Of a DNA stretch of 64,000 nt, positions 23,987 to 35,602 are shown in pieces. The position numbers and the translations under genes were made by a program. Location of the stretch: positions 161,854-225,853 of the forward strand of contig NZ_PJRR01000008.1 in the NCBI RefSeq assembly GCF_002858865.1. Reading direction: 5' to 3'. Each line of letters begins with the position of its first letter. The first letter of the stretch is position 1. The stretch comes from Caulobacter vibrioides. Its GTDB lineage: Bacteria; Pseudomonadota; Alphaproteobacteria; Caulobacterales; Caulobacteraceae. The notes below the pieces were generated by a model that did not search any database, was not told the origin of the DNA, and saw only the letters and a list, made by a program, of their open reading frames with translations.

Positions 23987-25246
23987 CTAGTCCCGGCCGG
24001 CGATCAACCGCTTCTTGCGGCGATGCAGACTGGCGGCGGCCACGACCAGAACCAGCGGAACCAGACCCGACAGTACGATCTCGGCGCCGCCCGGCCAGCC
24101 GTGCAGCCAGGGCTTCAGGAGGTAGCCCAGCAGACCCAGCACGTAGTAGCCGACCGCAAAGATCGACAGCCCCTCGACCAGTCCCTGCAGCTTGGTCTGC
24201 AACTGCAGGCTGGCGTCCATGCCGCGCAGGGTTTCCTGGTTCTGGCGGTCCTGGGCCAGGCCAAGCTTGGTGCGCAGAAGGTCGCCGCTGCGCGCGATCC
24301 GCACAGACAGATCATCGAGACGCCGATCAGCCGCCTCCCGCGTCCGCATGGCGGGCAAGAGGCGACGGGCGATGAACTCGCTCATGGTCGAATGCCCGGG
24401 CACGCGGCGTTCGCGCAGCGCCTCCAGCCGATCCAGCGTCAGGCGGTGATAGGACTCCGTCGCCCCGCGCCGGAACTGGTTCTTGGCGGCCCGCAGCTCG
24501 ACCTCGGCCGACAGGGCCAGCAGCTGGTCAAGAACCGCCTGGCTGTCCTCGCCGGTCGCCAGCCCGCTGGTGATCGACGCCAGCCGCCCCTCGGCGCCGT
24601 CCAGCCAGGCCAGTAACTCGCGCGCCGGAGGGAAGCCGATCAGGGCCAGCTTTCGATAGTTGCCGATCTCCAGCAGGGTCTGGACCAGCCGCGAGACCTC
24701 GTCATGAGCCAGACTGTGATTGGCGACATGGATGCGACCCGTGCCGCCCTCGCGCAGGCGGAAATCCGTCCAGATCCGCGCCGCCCCGTCGAACACCTCG
24801 CACGAGACGCAGCGATGCAGGTCTATGTGACGCCCCAAAGCGACCTCGGAGGGCGACTGCGCCTCTGGCGCGGACACCGAGATTTCAACCCCGCGAAAGA
24901 CTTCGCCCGGTGCGCCGTAGAGCCAGAAGAAGGTCTCGGCCGGCTGGGCCTCGAACCCCAGCTCGCTTCCCAGCGGCCCAAAGGCGAACCAGGTCCAGGT
25001 CGAGAACTCCTGGTGACGCTCCCACAGCCAGCCGCCGCCGTCATCGGCGATCAGCGCCCGTCCGAGGCCCGGATCCTGCCCCGGCGCGAACAACGCCACA
25101 AAGGCGGCCTCGGCGGCGCGCTCGTCCGCATCCACGAGGAACCCCCACTGACGCAGCCGGACCGGCGCGCGATCCAGCGGCAGCGCCCTCAGGTGCATCA
25201 GCTCGCTTAGCGCCACCCTCAGCGGATGATCTCGACCGCCGTCCAT
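23987..25246 (-). CDS. DUF3422 membrane-anchored protein
   Basis: 419 residues matching the DUF3422 family: HPLRVALSELMHLRALPL at the N-terminus, EFSTWTWFAFG, and a long helical region SYHRLTLDRLEALRERRVPG leading to two C-terminal membrane segments (about 355-375 and 385-405) and a basic tail. The large soluble part is probably cytoplasmic. Function unknown. It follows the ABC-F gene by 61 nt on the same strand. Confidence 0.85.
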   Translation of the reverse strand: MDGGRDHPLRVALSELMHLRALPLDRAPVRLRQWGFLVDADERAAEAAFVALFAPGQDPGLGRALIADDGGGWLWERHQEFSTWTWFAFGPLGSELGFEAQPAETFFWLYGAPGEVFRGVEISVSAPEAQSPSEVALGRHIDLHRCVSCEVFDGAARIWTDFRLREGGTGRIHVANHSLAHDEVSRLVQTLLEIGNYRKLALIGFPPARELLAWLDGAEGRLASITSGLATGEDSQAVLDQLLALSAEVELRAAKNQFRRGATESYHRLTLDRLEALRERRVPGHSTMSEFIARRLLPAMRTREAADRRLDDLSVRIARSGDLLRTKLGLAQDRQNQETLRGMDASLQLQTKLQGLVEGLSIFAVGYYVLGLLGYLLKPWLHGWPGGAEIVLSGLVPLVLVVAAASLHRRKKRLIAGRD

Positions 25247-25307
25247 CTCGCCCTCGCCCTGCGTCGCGGATCATCGAGTCTTGCACGATGTTACCGGTCA
25301 CATAGAC

Positions 25308-26915
25308 TTAGCCAACATCGCTCGCCGCGTCACCCCCTTTGAGCACGATCCACCGTTCGATACCGATCGCCTCCAGGAAGTCAGCGTCGTGACTGACGAC
25401 CAGAAGCGCGCCGTCATAGGCCAAAAGCGCTGCTTCGATCGCCGCAATCGAGGCGAGATCCAGGTGATTGGTCGGCTCGTCCAGGATCAGCAGTTGCGGC
25501 GGCGTGGCGGCGCAGAGCACGCAGGCCAGGCCGGCTCGCAGGCGCTCGCCGCCGCTCAAGGTTCCCGCCGTCTGATGCGCCGCCGTGTTGCGGAACAGGA
25601 AGCGCGCCAGGGCCACATGCGCGTCGTTGACGCTGGCGGCCGGGTTCAGTCGCCGGAAGTTCTCCAGGATCGTCTCGTCGTCCCTCAGCAGGGCGGCACG
25701 CTGGTCGAGCAGGGCCGCCGGCGCGCCGAGCCGCACCGAACCGCACGTCGGTGCGAGCTCGCCGGTGATCAAGCCGATCAGCGTGCTCTTCCCCGCACCA
25801 TTGGGGCCGCTCAGCGCCAGACGCTCGGGCCCGCAGATCCGCATGGACAACCCATCGATCACCCGCCGACCGCCAGGCCAGGCGAAGCCGACATCGTCCA
25901 GCGTCAGCACCGTCCGCCCCTCGGGCAAACCGCTGGCGGGCAGCGTGAAGCCCAGCGCCAGCGCCCGCTCCACCCGGGCCTCGGCGGTGGCCCTGGCCGC
26001 CTGCGCCTGGGCTGTGAGCTTCTCTGCGAGCTTGACCTCCTTGGCGCCGCTGGTCTCCGCGCGCTCGGCCATCGCGCCGAGCAGGATCTTCGGCGTCCCG
26101 CCCCGGTCGGCAAAACGGCGTCCTGCCGCGTCGCGGCGCGCCTTCCTCTCCCGCGCGACCTGGGCCTCGCGGGCGACGCGCCGGACCTCGCGCTCGGCAT
26201 GGTCGAGATCGCGCTGGGCGGCCTCGGCCTCCAAAGCCTTGCGCTCGGCATAGAGGTCATAGCCGCCGCCATAGGACCGCGCGCCCAGCGACGAGAGCTC
26301 GACGATCCGGTCCATGCCGCGCAGCAGAGCGCGGTCGTGGCTGACCACCACCGCCCCACCCCGCCAGCGCGACAGCAACCGGGCGACCACCTCGCGCGCT
26401 TCGGCGTCCAGATTGTTGGTCGGCTCGTCCAGCAGCAGGACGTCCGGCGCGGCGACCAGCAGGCGGGCCAGCCCCGCGCGCGTCGCCTGGCCGCCCGATA
26501 GCGATGCGGCAGGTCGTTCGAGGTCGAGATCGCCAAGGCCCACATCAGCCAAGGCTTGGTCTAGGCGTCCGGGCAGGTCCCAGTCGGCCTCGACGAAATC
26601 GTCCTCGTCAGCCTCGCCGCGCTCGATCCGCGACAAGCGGTCCCAAGCCGGCCCAGAGCCCAACAGGTCGACCAGACGTGTCAGGCTGGACAGGTCGGGG
26701 ATCTGCGCCAGAACGCCGACCGCGCCCGCCCTGGCGATAGTTCCAGACCTGGGGGCGCGCGCGCCGGCGATCAGCGCCAGCAAGGTGCTCTTGCCCACGC
26801 CGTTACGCCCAACGAGACCGATCCGCTCGGCCCCGATCGCGAGGTTCAGATTTTCGAAGAGAAGCCGGCCGTCAGGCGTGGCGGCGGCGACAGAATCCAG
26901 GGTGATGAAGGACAT
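25308..26915 (-). CDS. ABC-F ribosome-associated ATPase
   Basis: 535 residues with two ATPase domains and no membrane part. First domain: Walker A GRNGVGKST, signature LSGGQATRAGLARL, Walker B LLLDEPTNNLD. Second: SGPNGAGKST, LSGGERLRAGLACVL, LLILDEPTNHLD. Between them is the charged, helical interdomain linker (about 230-320) that reaches the tRNA or antibiotic site in ABC-F proteins. Subfamily is not certain; it could be a housekeeping translation factor or an antibiotic-resistance type. A short ORF with strong SD overlaps its start. Confidence 0.93.
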   Translation of the reverse strand: MSFITLDSVAAATPDGRLLFENLNLAIGAERIGLVGRNGVGKSTLLALIAGARAPRSGTIARAGAVGVLAQIPDLSSLTRLVDLLGSGPAWDRLSRIERGEADEDDFVEADWDLPGRLDQALADVGLGDLDLERPAASLSGGQATRAGLARLLVAAPDVLLLDEPTNNLDAEAREVVARLLSRWRGGAVVVSHDRALLRGMDRIVELSSLGARSYGGGYDLYAERKALEAEAAQRDLDHAEREVRRVAREAQVARERKARRDAAGRRFADRGGTPKILLGAMAERAETSGAKEVKLAEKLTAQAQAARATAEARVERALALGFTLPASGLPEGRTVLTLDDVGFAWPGGRRVIDGLSMRICGPERLALSGPNGAGKSTLIGLITGELAPTCGSVRLGAPAALLDQRAALLRDDETILENFRRLNPAASVNDAHVALARFLFRNTAAHQTAGTLSGGERLRAGLACVLCAATPPQLLILDEPTNHLDLASIAAIEAALLAYDGALLVVSHDADFLEAIGIERWIVLKGGDAASDVG

Positions 26916-26973
26916 GCAAGCCCACGGTCAGGGAAACGGGAAGGACGAAGCGGTCTTCCGTCTTGCTGATCAT
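26872..26973 (-). CDS. Possible 33-residue leader peptide of the ABC-F gene
   Basis: An ATG at 26973 preceded by GGAGG at ideal spacing opens a 33-codon frame (begins MISKTEDRFVLPVSLTVGLH) that runs past the ABC-F start codon and ends at 26872 in another frame, a 44-nt overlap. The ABC-F start itself has only a weak SD. This layout is seen in translation-attenuated ABC-F resistance genes. It could instead be chance; there is no homology evidence. Confidence 0.4.
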   Translation of the reverse strand: MISKTEDRFVLPVSLTVGLHVLHHPGFCRRRHA

Positions 26974-27050
26974 GGGAGCCTCCATCGAATGCTTAGGGGG
27001 CGGTTTCTACGCCCGCGAACCGGGTTCGACAAGCGTGGCGGCGGGTCGGC

Positions 27051-27212
27051 CTAGCTCGGCGACATGGTATTCAGGACGTAGAGCAATGAGCCGATGCCGC
27101 CGATGAACACCAGCATGTCGATGACGATGGAGCGCGGCTTTGGGACCCGCAAGGCGTCGAACGCCTCGTGCTTGGCTTCCTGCTTTCCGCTTTCAGCGGC
27201 CTTCTTGGCCAT
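27051..27212 (-). CDS. 53-residue single-pass membrane protein
   Basis: A short frame with AGGGAG at good spacing before the ATG. The product starts MAKKAAESGKQEAKHEAFDA, charged and hydrophilic, then has one hydrophobic segment at about 32-48 (IVIDMLVFIGGIGSLLYVL). I do not recognise it. It resembles the small conserved membrane proteins of Caulobacter that are often missed by annotation. Confidence 0.6.
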   Translation of the reverse strand: MAKKAAESGKQEAKHEAFDALRVPKPRSIVIDMLVFIGGIGSLLYVLNTMSPS

Positions 27213-27332
27213 GATCGGCTCCCTCGGCGCGTCGGGATTTGTCCCGAGCCTGGCGGATGAAGCACGCCCAGCCTGAAGAACCCGCTTCCAAACAGGGTTG
27301 AGGGATTGCGAACAGGCCCTAGCAGCGCTCCC

Positions 27333-27797
27333 TTACTTCCTGGGCGCTTCGCTCGCGACGCCATCGGTCAAGACGTTGCAGAGTTTCATTTGATCAGAAA
27401 GGACGGCCTTGGCGATGGCGTCACCTTTCTGGAAGCTTGGAACAACCGCATTCGCAAAACGAAAGCGGGCGTCCGCCAAACTCTTGCGATCAACCTCGCC
27501 CCGCGCCTGCAAGATTTCGAACGTTCGCAGCAGCGACGGCGTGTAGAGCACGTTCGGAGGCGTAAAGAGCGGCGGGTATAGAAACTGCGGCGCCCCTTCA
27601 CCCGGCGCGATAATCGTACTGGCCGTGACGTCTGGATCGGTCAGCAGGAAGCGCGTGACGTCACAGGCGGCCAACGCCTCCGCCCAGTTCTGGGCCTTGT
27701 TTAGGTCCAGCACGTTTAGGGCGGACTGCTCTTCGGCGATCGCAGGCGACACAAGGGCCGCGGACGTCGCGAGAACAAGGAGCAGGCGACAACTCAT
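27333..27797 (-). CDS. Exported protein of unknown function
   Basis: 154 residues: signal peptide MSCRLLLVLATSAALVSPAIA, then a soluble domain with two cysteines (in LAACDVTRFL and MKLCNVLTDG) that could form a disulfide in the periplasm. No recognised domain. It is on the opposite strand to uvrA, whose control region lies just upstream. Confidence 0.7.
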   Translation of the reverse strand: MSCRLLLVLATSAALVSPAIAEEQSALNVLDLNKAQNWAEALAACDVTRFLLTDPDVTASTIIAPGEGAPQFLYPPLFTPPNVLYTPSLLRTFEILQARGEVDRKSLADARFRFANAVVPSFQKGDAIAKAVLSDQMKLCNVLTDGVASEAPRK

Positions 27798-27944
27798 GGG
27801 CGCATCTTGCAGCGAAAGCCTACCCTGGCAACAGTGATGTTGCGCCCATTCGCTCAGAGGCTACGCACCGCTATCAAGGCTTGGCAAAGCGCCTTGCTGA
27901 CATCTGCTGTCAGCAAGGCAGCGGCTTGAGCACGCGCGACATTT

Positions 27945-27959
27945 GTTCGCATCTTGTTC
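27945..27959 (+). promoter_or_regulatory. LexA (SOS) box of uvrA
   Basis: GTTCGCATCTTGTTC fits the alphaproteobacterial SOS box GTTC-N7-GTTC exactly. It lies 79 nt before the uvrA ATG, so uvrA is predicted to be repressed by LexA and induced by DNA damage. Confidence 0.85.
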
Positions 27960-28037
27960 TTGTGTTAATCGGCGCGCTGAGCCCTACATATAGCCGCTGC
28001 GCCGCGCCCACCCGCGCGGTCCAACGTTCCGGAAAAC

Positions 28038-30944
<2,907 letters not shown>

Positions 30945-30968
30945 GGCGGCTCAGCAGGCTGGCGCGGC

Positions 30969-31022
30969 TTAGAGCCTGTCTGGTTTAGATGGAGTCATCT
31001 AAACTAGATAAACAGGCTCTAA
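30969..31022. repeat. Family D palindrome 1 (after uvrA)
   Basis: Hairpin with outer arms TTAGAGCCTGT / ACAGGCTCTAA and inner arms TTTAGATG / CATCTAAA, 25 nt after the uvrA stop. AT-rich compared with the surroundings. Likely the uvrA terminator or a mobile palindromic repeat. Confidence 0.65.
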
Positions 31023-31032
31023 AATCAAACAT

Positions 31033-31086
31033 TTAGAGCCCTTTCAAACGCTTTAGATGATTCCATCTAAAGCTAAAGGGCTCTAG
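31033..31086. repeat. Family D palindrome 2
   Basis: Second hairpin with outer arms TAGAGCCCTTT / AAAGGGCTCTA and inner arms CTTTAGATG / CATCTAAAG, sharing the inner core with palindrome 1 but with a different outer stem. It contains the stop codon of the minus-strand gene at 31083. Confidence 0.65.
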
Positions 31087-31979
31087 CCGCCCCAGCCTTC
31101 CGAGGCCGTCTGGCCGCCCGTCATTTCACGATAGATGGTCGGCGCCGGCGACAGCATGATCAGGGCGCTGAGCACCGCCATGAAGCCCGAGAACAACTGC
31201 TGGACGATGCCCGACGGGGTGAAATAGCTGCTGAGCGAGGTGGTGTCGGCGCGCAGGGCCCCGCCGGCCGCCGAGAAGTCGCCGGTGACGATGGCGACGG
31301 CGGCATAGACGATGATGACGATCAGCAACCACACGATCATGCTCATCACGACCGCCACCAGATAGGCCCCGAGCAGCGACCAGAAGGCCCCCTTGGTCAC
31401 CGACATCGAGCGGAAGAAGACGATCTCGCCCTTGTCGAAGGTCATGGCGCTGGCCAGCGACAGACGGACCAGCAGGTAGATCGCCCCCAGGATAGCGCCC
31501 AGCAGCACGAGCACGCCCAGCAAGCCGCCGCCCACGGCGCTCAGCACGCCGGTGAGCAACGCCCCCCCGAAGAACACCGCCATCAGCAGCAGGCCCGTCA
31601 GCACCGAGACCGCGATCTGAAGGAGCTCGTCCTTGCCCACGCGAAGAAACGCGAAACGATTGTCGTCGCGACGCTGGATCATGCGGTTGAGCGCCGCCAG
31701 GGTGACCCCTTGAACGACGAGGTTGTAGGGCAGCGTCCACAGCAGCGTCGGGATCATCTGATCAGCGAGCTTGGTCATTTCCTCGGGGCTGGCGCCGTCC
31801 GGATTGCTCATCAGGGTCATCGCCGCTTCCATCTGCGCCCCGAAGAAATGGATCGTCAGGGCGTTGGCGATGATGGACACCACGGTCATCACCGCGATCC
31901 AGATTCCGACCGTCTTCAGATTCTCCCGCACCAGCCGGAAACCGGAAAAGGCCGCGTCGGAGGCCGAGAACTTCGCCAT
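31083..31979 (-). CDS. Six-helix membrane protein, paralogue 1 of 4
   Basis: 298 residues, about six membrane segments. Shares with three neighbours a central FAFLRVGKDE motif and VRLSLASAMTF then RSMSVTKGAFWSLLGAYL. The last block resembles the GPDPase-membrane-domain type pattern of other bacterial membrane proteins (Ser, Leu-Thr-Lys-Gly, Trp, Leu-Leu-Gly), so it may belong to that broad fold. Function is unknown. The stop lies inside a palindromic repeat. Confidence 0.75.
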   Translation of the reverse strand: MAKFSASDAAFSGFRLVRENLKTVGIWIAVMTVVSIIANALTIHFFGAQMEAAMTLMSNPDGASPEEMTKLADQMIPTLLWTLPYNLVVQGVTLAALNRMIQRRDDNRFAFLRVGKDELLQIAVSVLTGLLLMAVFFGGALLTGVLSAVGGGLLGVLVLLGAILGAIYLLVRLSLASAMTFDKGEIVFFRSMSVTKGAFWSLLGAYLVAVVMSMIVWLLIVIIVYAAVAIVTGDFSAAGGALRADTTSLSSYFTPSGIVQQLFSGFMAVLSALIMLSPAPTIYREMTGGQTASEGWGG

Positions 31980-32147
31980 GACTTGCTCGTGGAATAATGG
32001 GACCCAGGTTCGCCCCTAGGCCTAACAAGGTTCGCGGCGGTTCAACAGGGCGTCCCGCGCGAAATCGACAACGGGCGCCTTGCGTCCAATCCGTCCACCT
32101 CTAACGTTCGTTTGAACGGCCCGCTGGACGAGGCCGAGGGAGGCCTG

Positions 32148-32762
32148 ATGAAACTCTATGGCGAAGCCATGCCCGCGCCCAATCCGCGACGGGTGCGTAT
32201 CTTCCTGGCGGAAAAGGGCGTGGAGGTTCCGGAGATCCGGATCGGCATGATGCAGGGCGGGCACAAAAGCCCCGAACACCTGGCGCGCAACAGCCTGGGC
32301 CAGGTCCCGGTGCTGGAACTGGACGATGGAACCACGATCAGCGAGACGATCGCCATCTGCCGCTATTTCGAGGTGCTGCATCCCGATCCGCCGCTGTTCG
32401 GCGTCAGTGCGCTTGAGCAGGCCCAGATCGAGATGTGGACCCGGCGCATGGAGTTTCGCCTGATGGTTCCGATCGGCATGTTCTGGCGCCACGCCCACCC
32501 GCTGACCGCGCGCCTGCTGAAGCAGAACGTCGAGTTCGGGGAATCCAACCGCGAGGTCGTCGAGAAGGGGCAACTCTGGCTGGATCGCGAGCTGTCCGAC
32601 GGTCGTCCCTACCTGACCGGCGACACCTATACGATCGCCGACATCGCCGGGCAGACCGCCCTGGACTTCGCCGACTTCACCGGCCTGTCGACGCCGGCCG
32701 AGGCCAAGCACGTCCTGGCCTGGCGCGAGCGGATGGCCGCGCGGCCGAGCGCGTCGGCCTAG
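32148..32762 (+). CDS. Glutathione S-transferase family protein
   Basis: 204 residues. N-terminal thioredoxin-like domain (MKLYGEAMPAPNPRRVRIFLAEKGVEV, LGQVPVLELDDGTTISETIAICRYFE) and an all-helical C-terminal domain with YLTGDTYTIADIA. The start follows GGGAGG closely, better than the ATG 12 codons upstream. Substrate unknown. It interrupts the membrane-paralogue cluster on the opposite strand. Confidence 0.93.
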   Translation: MKLYGEAMPAPNPRRVRIFLAEKGVEVPEIRIGMMQGGHKSPEHLARNSLGQVPVLELDDGTTISETIAICRYFEVLHPDPPLFGVSALEQAQIEMWTRRMEFRLMVPIGMFWRHAHPLTARLLKQNVEFGESNREVVEKGQLWLDRELSDGRPYLTGDTYTIADIAGQTALDFADFTGLSTPAEAKHVLAWRERMAARPSASA

Positions 32763-32767
32763 AAGGC

Positions 32768-33652
32768 TTAGGCGTGCAGGCCCGCGTCGATCTCGTCCTG
32801 GTTCAACTGGGCGAAGGCGCGGGCCGGGGCGGCCACCAGGATCACCGTCTGCAGGGTCAGGAAGACCGGGGCCAACAGCATATTGGCCAGCAGGCTGAGG
32901 ATCAGCCACGAATTGCTGGCCGCCAGTCCGCTGGCGCCCAGATTGACCGCCGCCGTCAGCCACTTGCCGATCACGCCCGCCACGGCCGCGCCCAGCAGGG
33001 ACAAGAGAATCCAGATCGCGATGGTCAGCACGAACATGCCCAGCAGCCGCCAGAACTGTCCGTGGGTCTGGATCCAGGCGGCGCGGATATCGATGTGGTG
33101 ATGGGAGAAGGCGTGGGGCCCCAGCAGCGACAGGCGCACGGCCACCCATAGCGAGAAGCCGATCACCGACAGGGCGCCCAGGAAGGCGAACCAGGCGGCC
33201 GCCGCGCCAGACAGCAGCGAGGAGCCCAGCACCACCACCCCCGACGGGATGATCGTGCACAGCAGCGCCGTGGCCCAGGTGATCAGCGACACGATCAGCA
33301 GCTGAATCTCTTCCTTGCCCAGCCGCAGATAGGCGAAGCGATCGTTGGTCGGCTCCAGCACCGAACGGATGATCGCCGCCTGCAGCACAGCGCCCAGCAG
33401 CAGGGCCAGGGCGACCAGCAGCACCATCGCGCCGCCCAGATTCATCACCAGGTCCAGCAACTCGCGCGGGTCGGCCGAAGAGCCGCGCCCCGCCAGGACT
33501 TGCCGTCCCTCATCGCCCAGGCCGATCTTCACCAGCAGGCCCAGGATCGGCAGCATGACCAGCGAGAACGCGGCCCACGCCAGCGCGGTCAGCGGCCGGC
33601 GGCGCATGGTCTGCAGACCTTCGAGAGCGGCGTCGACAGGGCGAACAGACAT
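32768..33652 (-). CDS. Six-helix membrane protein, paralogue 2 of 4
   Basis: 294 residues. Family marks: FAYLRLGKEEIQLL near the middle, then VAVRLSLLGPHAF and IQTHGQFWRLLGMFVL. Ends 5 nt from the convergent GST stop. It starts 9 nt after the stop of paralogue 3, so those two form one operon. Function unknown, as for its relatives. Confidence 0.75.
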   Translation of the reverse strand: MSVRPVDAALEGLQTMRRRPLTALAWAAFSLVMLPILGLLVKIGLGDEGRQVLAGRGSSADPRELLDLVMNLGGAMVLLVALALLLGAVLQAAIIRSVLEPTNDRFAYLRLGKEEIQLLIVSLITWATALLCTIIPSGVVVLGSSLLSGAAAAWFAFLGALSVIGFSLWVAVRLSLLGPHAFSHHHIDIRAAWIQTHGQFWRLLGMFVLTIAIWILLSLLGAAVAGVIGKWLTAAVNLGASGLAASNSWLILSLLANMLLAPVFLTLQTVILVAAPARAFAQLNQDEIDAGLHA

Positions 33653-33661
33653 TACGGCGTC

Positions 33662-34444
33662 CTACTGTGCCGCGCTGTGGCGGTAAAAATGGGCGAGCGC
33701 GCCGGTCCAGGCGGGCATCGCGTAGAAATAGGTGCAGGCCGCCATCACGGCGGCCACGACCGGACCTTGGCCGGGCGCGACACTCAACAAGGCGCTCAGC
33801 ACGATCACCGGGATCGAGATCGCAAGGCCGATCACCAGGAGGATATGCGTCCGGCCCCGCGTGAGCGAGAAGGCGCTCAGCACGCGCACCCCGGCCTGAT
33901 CGACCGTGGCGGGCGCCGACAGAGACAGGCGCAGCCCCAGCCAGATCAGGATGAACAGGCTCGCCAGCGGCACGATCGCCACAATCAGACCAGCCGGCCC
34001 GGCCTGGGCGAACGCCGCGCGCCAAGCCTCGGTGGTCGACGGATCGAAATTCGGCGCGGCGGTTCGCGCCACGCCCAGCGCCACGCCCCCGACGATCACC
34101 AGAAGGATCGAGCCGATCAGGGCGAACAGACCAAGGATCATCAACTGGGCGGCCAGAAGTCGCCACTCGTCCCGCCCCCAACGCAGCCCCTTGAAGCCGG
34201 CCGCGCGGCCGAACGCGCGACGGAACAGCGCCCCTTGGGCGACGATCCCAGCGACCAGAGCGATCACGAAGCGCGCGCCGGACGGCAGTGAACTGGCGGC
34301 GACGCTGAGCATCGCCGCCAGCGCGAGCGCGCCCCAGCAGTCGCGAACCGCGCCACCCACGTCGGAAAGGCCCGTACGCAGGGTCGCGCTGACTCCCGCC
34401 GATCCTTCCGTCATCCCGTCATGTCCCTCAGGCGCGGCGCTCAT
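33662..34444 (-). CDS. Six-helix membrane protein, paralogue 3 of 4
   Basis: 260 residues, the shortest copy. The motifs are present in diverged form: LRWGRDEWRLLAAQL, LGLRLSLSAPATV and SAFSLTRGRTHILLVIGL. The start could be the ATG at 34444 or 34414; neither has a decisive SD. Confidence 0.7.
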   Translation of the reverse strand: MSAAPEGHDGMTEGSAGVSATLRTGLSDVGGAVRDCWGALALAAMLSVAASSLPSGARFVIALVAGIVAQGALFRRAFGRAAGFKGLRWGRDEWRLLAAQLMILGLFALIGSILLVIVGGVALGVARTAAPNFDPSTTEAWRAAFAQAGPAGLIVAIVPLASLFILIWLGLRLSLSAPATVDQAGVRVLSAFSLTRGRTHILLVIGLAISIPVIVLSALLSVAPGQGPVVAAVMAACTYFYAMPAWTGALAHFYRHSAAQ

Positions 34445-34565
34445 CCCGACCGGGGACGAGTCGCCGCTATCCCTGACAATCTAGGGTCTCGCCGCGCGTC
34501 TGGCGATGGCGCCGCGCGGCGAACGCTGGATTTCGAGCAACCGTAACGCTCGCGCCACGGCGGCG

Positions 34566-35504
34566 TCAGGTCTCCGAGGTGAGCGCGCGATGCGCCGCCG
34601 CCCAAGGCGCGAAGAAGATCGTGTGCACCACCGCGCTGAACAGCGTGGCCAAGGCGCCGATCACCGCCAGCCAGGGCCACACCTCCCGCAGGATGGTCAG
34701 AGGCGGCCGCGCCATGAACGCCTCGAAGCCGCCCCCGCCGTGCAAGGCCACGATCGACCCGCCGGCGGCGAAGATCGTCCCCAGCATCACAGTCGTCACG
34801 AGGATCTCCACGCCGATGATGAAGACGATGAGCAGCAAGGCCATGCCCAGAAGCCGCCAGCCCTGACCCTTGGTCAGGCTCCAGGACTCAAAGAGCCGGA
34901 ACTGGTTGTCGACGAAGGTCATCGGCGCGGCCATCGACAGGCGCAGCGCCAGCCAGACCAGGACAATGACGGCGATCGCCGCGCCTCCCAGGGCCGTGCC
35001 CACCGCCGCCATCATGCCGTTCTCGCCGCCGCTGAAGCCCGCCACCGCCGCGAGGACCCCGATCACCATGGCCACCACGAGCCCGACGATCATCAGGAGG
35101 ACTTGCTCGACCAAGAAGAGGAGCGTCAGCCACATCTCGCGCGCGCCCAAACGCAAATAGGCCCACGACGACTGGGCTGGAGTGAGAACCGCGCGGAAAA
35201 CCGCCGCGCAGAACACCGCCTGCACGAAGGTGGACCACAGCCAGAACAAGAGATTGGCCGCCGTCATACCCGACTGCGCCTGCATCATCTGGCGCATGAC
35301 CTCGGGGTCAGGCGCGCCCTCCTTCTGGGTCATAGCCAGTTGCACAAACTGCTGAAACTGCGGCCCCAGCGCCAGAAAGGTCAGGATCGCCGGGATGACC
35401 ATCCCCACGGCCAGGGCCAGCGCCCAGCCCACCACCGCCAAAGGCTTGCGACCAATGACGCCGAAGCCGGCTGTCGCCGCCTCGGTCACGGAAAACCTCG
35501 CCAT
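34566..35504 (-). CDS. Six-helix membrane protein, paralogue 4 of 4
   Basis: 312 residues from MARFSVTEAA, chosen because GGGAGGGGAC lies next to that ATG and the N-terminus then matches paralogue 1 (MAKFSASDAA). Family blocks: WAYLRLGAREMWLTLL, LALRLSMAAPMTF and ESWSLTKGQGWRLLGMALLL. A gap of 121 nt separates it from paralogue 3. It begins 98 nt from trmFO, divergent. Confidence 0.75.
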   Translation of the reverse strand: MARFSVTEAATAGFGVIGRKPLAVVGWALALAVGMVIPAILTFLALGPQFQQFVQLAMTQKEGAPDPEVMRQMMQAQSGMTAANLLFWLWSTFVQAVFCAAVFRAVLTPAQSSWAYLRLGAREMWLTLLFLVEQVLLMIVGLVVAMVIGVLAAVAGFSGGENGMMAAVGTALGGAAIAVIVLVWLALRLSMAAPMTFVDNQFRLFESWSLTKGQGWRLLGMALLLIVFIIGVEILVTTVMLGTIFAAGGSIVALHGGGGFEAFMARPPLTILREVWPWLAVIGALATLFSAVVHTIFFAPWAAAHRALTSET

Positions 35505-35602
35505 GTCCCCTCCCCATGCTCGCCAGGCGCGCAGGGCCCGGCCCAGGATCATGAGCCTACACGAGGTTTCGCCAAACGACAGCCGGGGGTATAGGGCGCG
35601 CC

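Noticed and set aside
27020..27035. GGTTCGA sequence resembling a tRNA T-loop
   Set aside because: No acceptor, D or anticodon stems can be folded around it.
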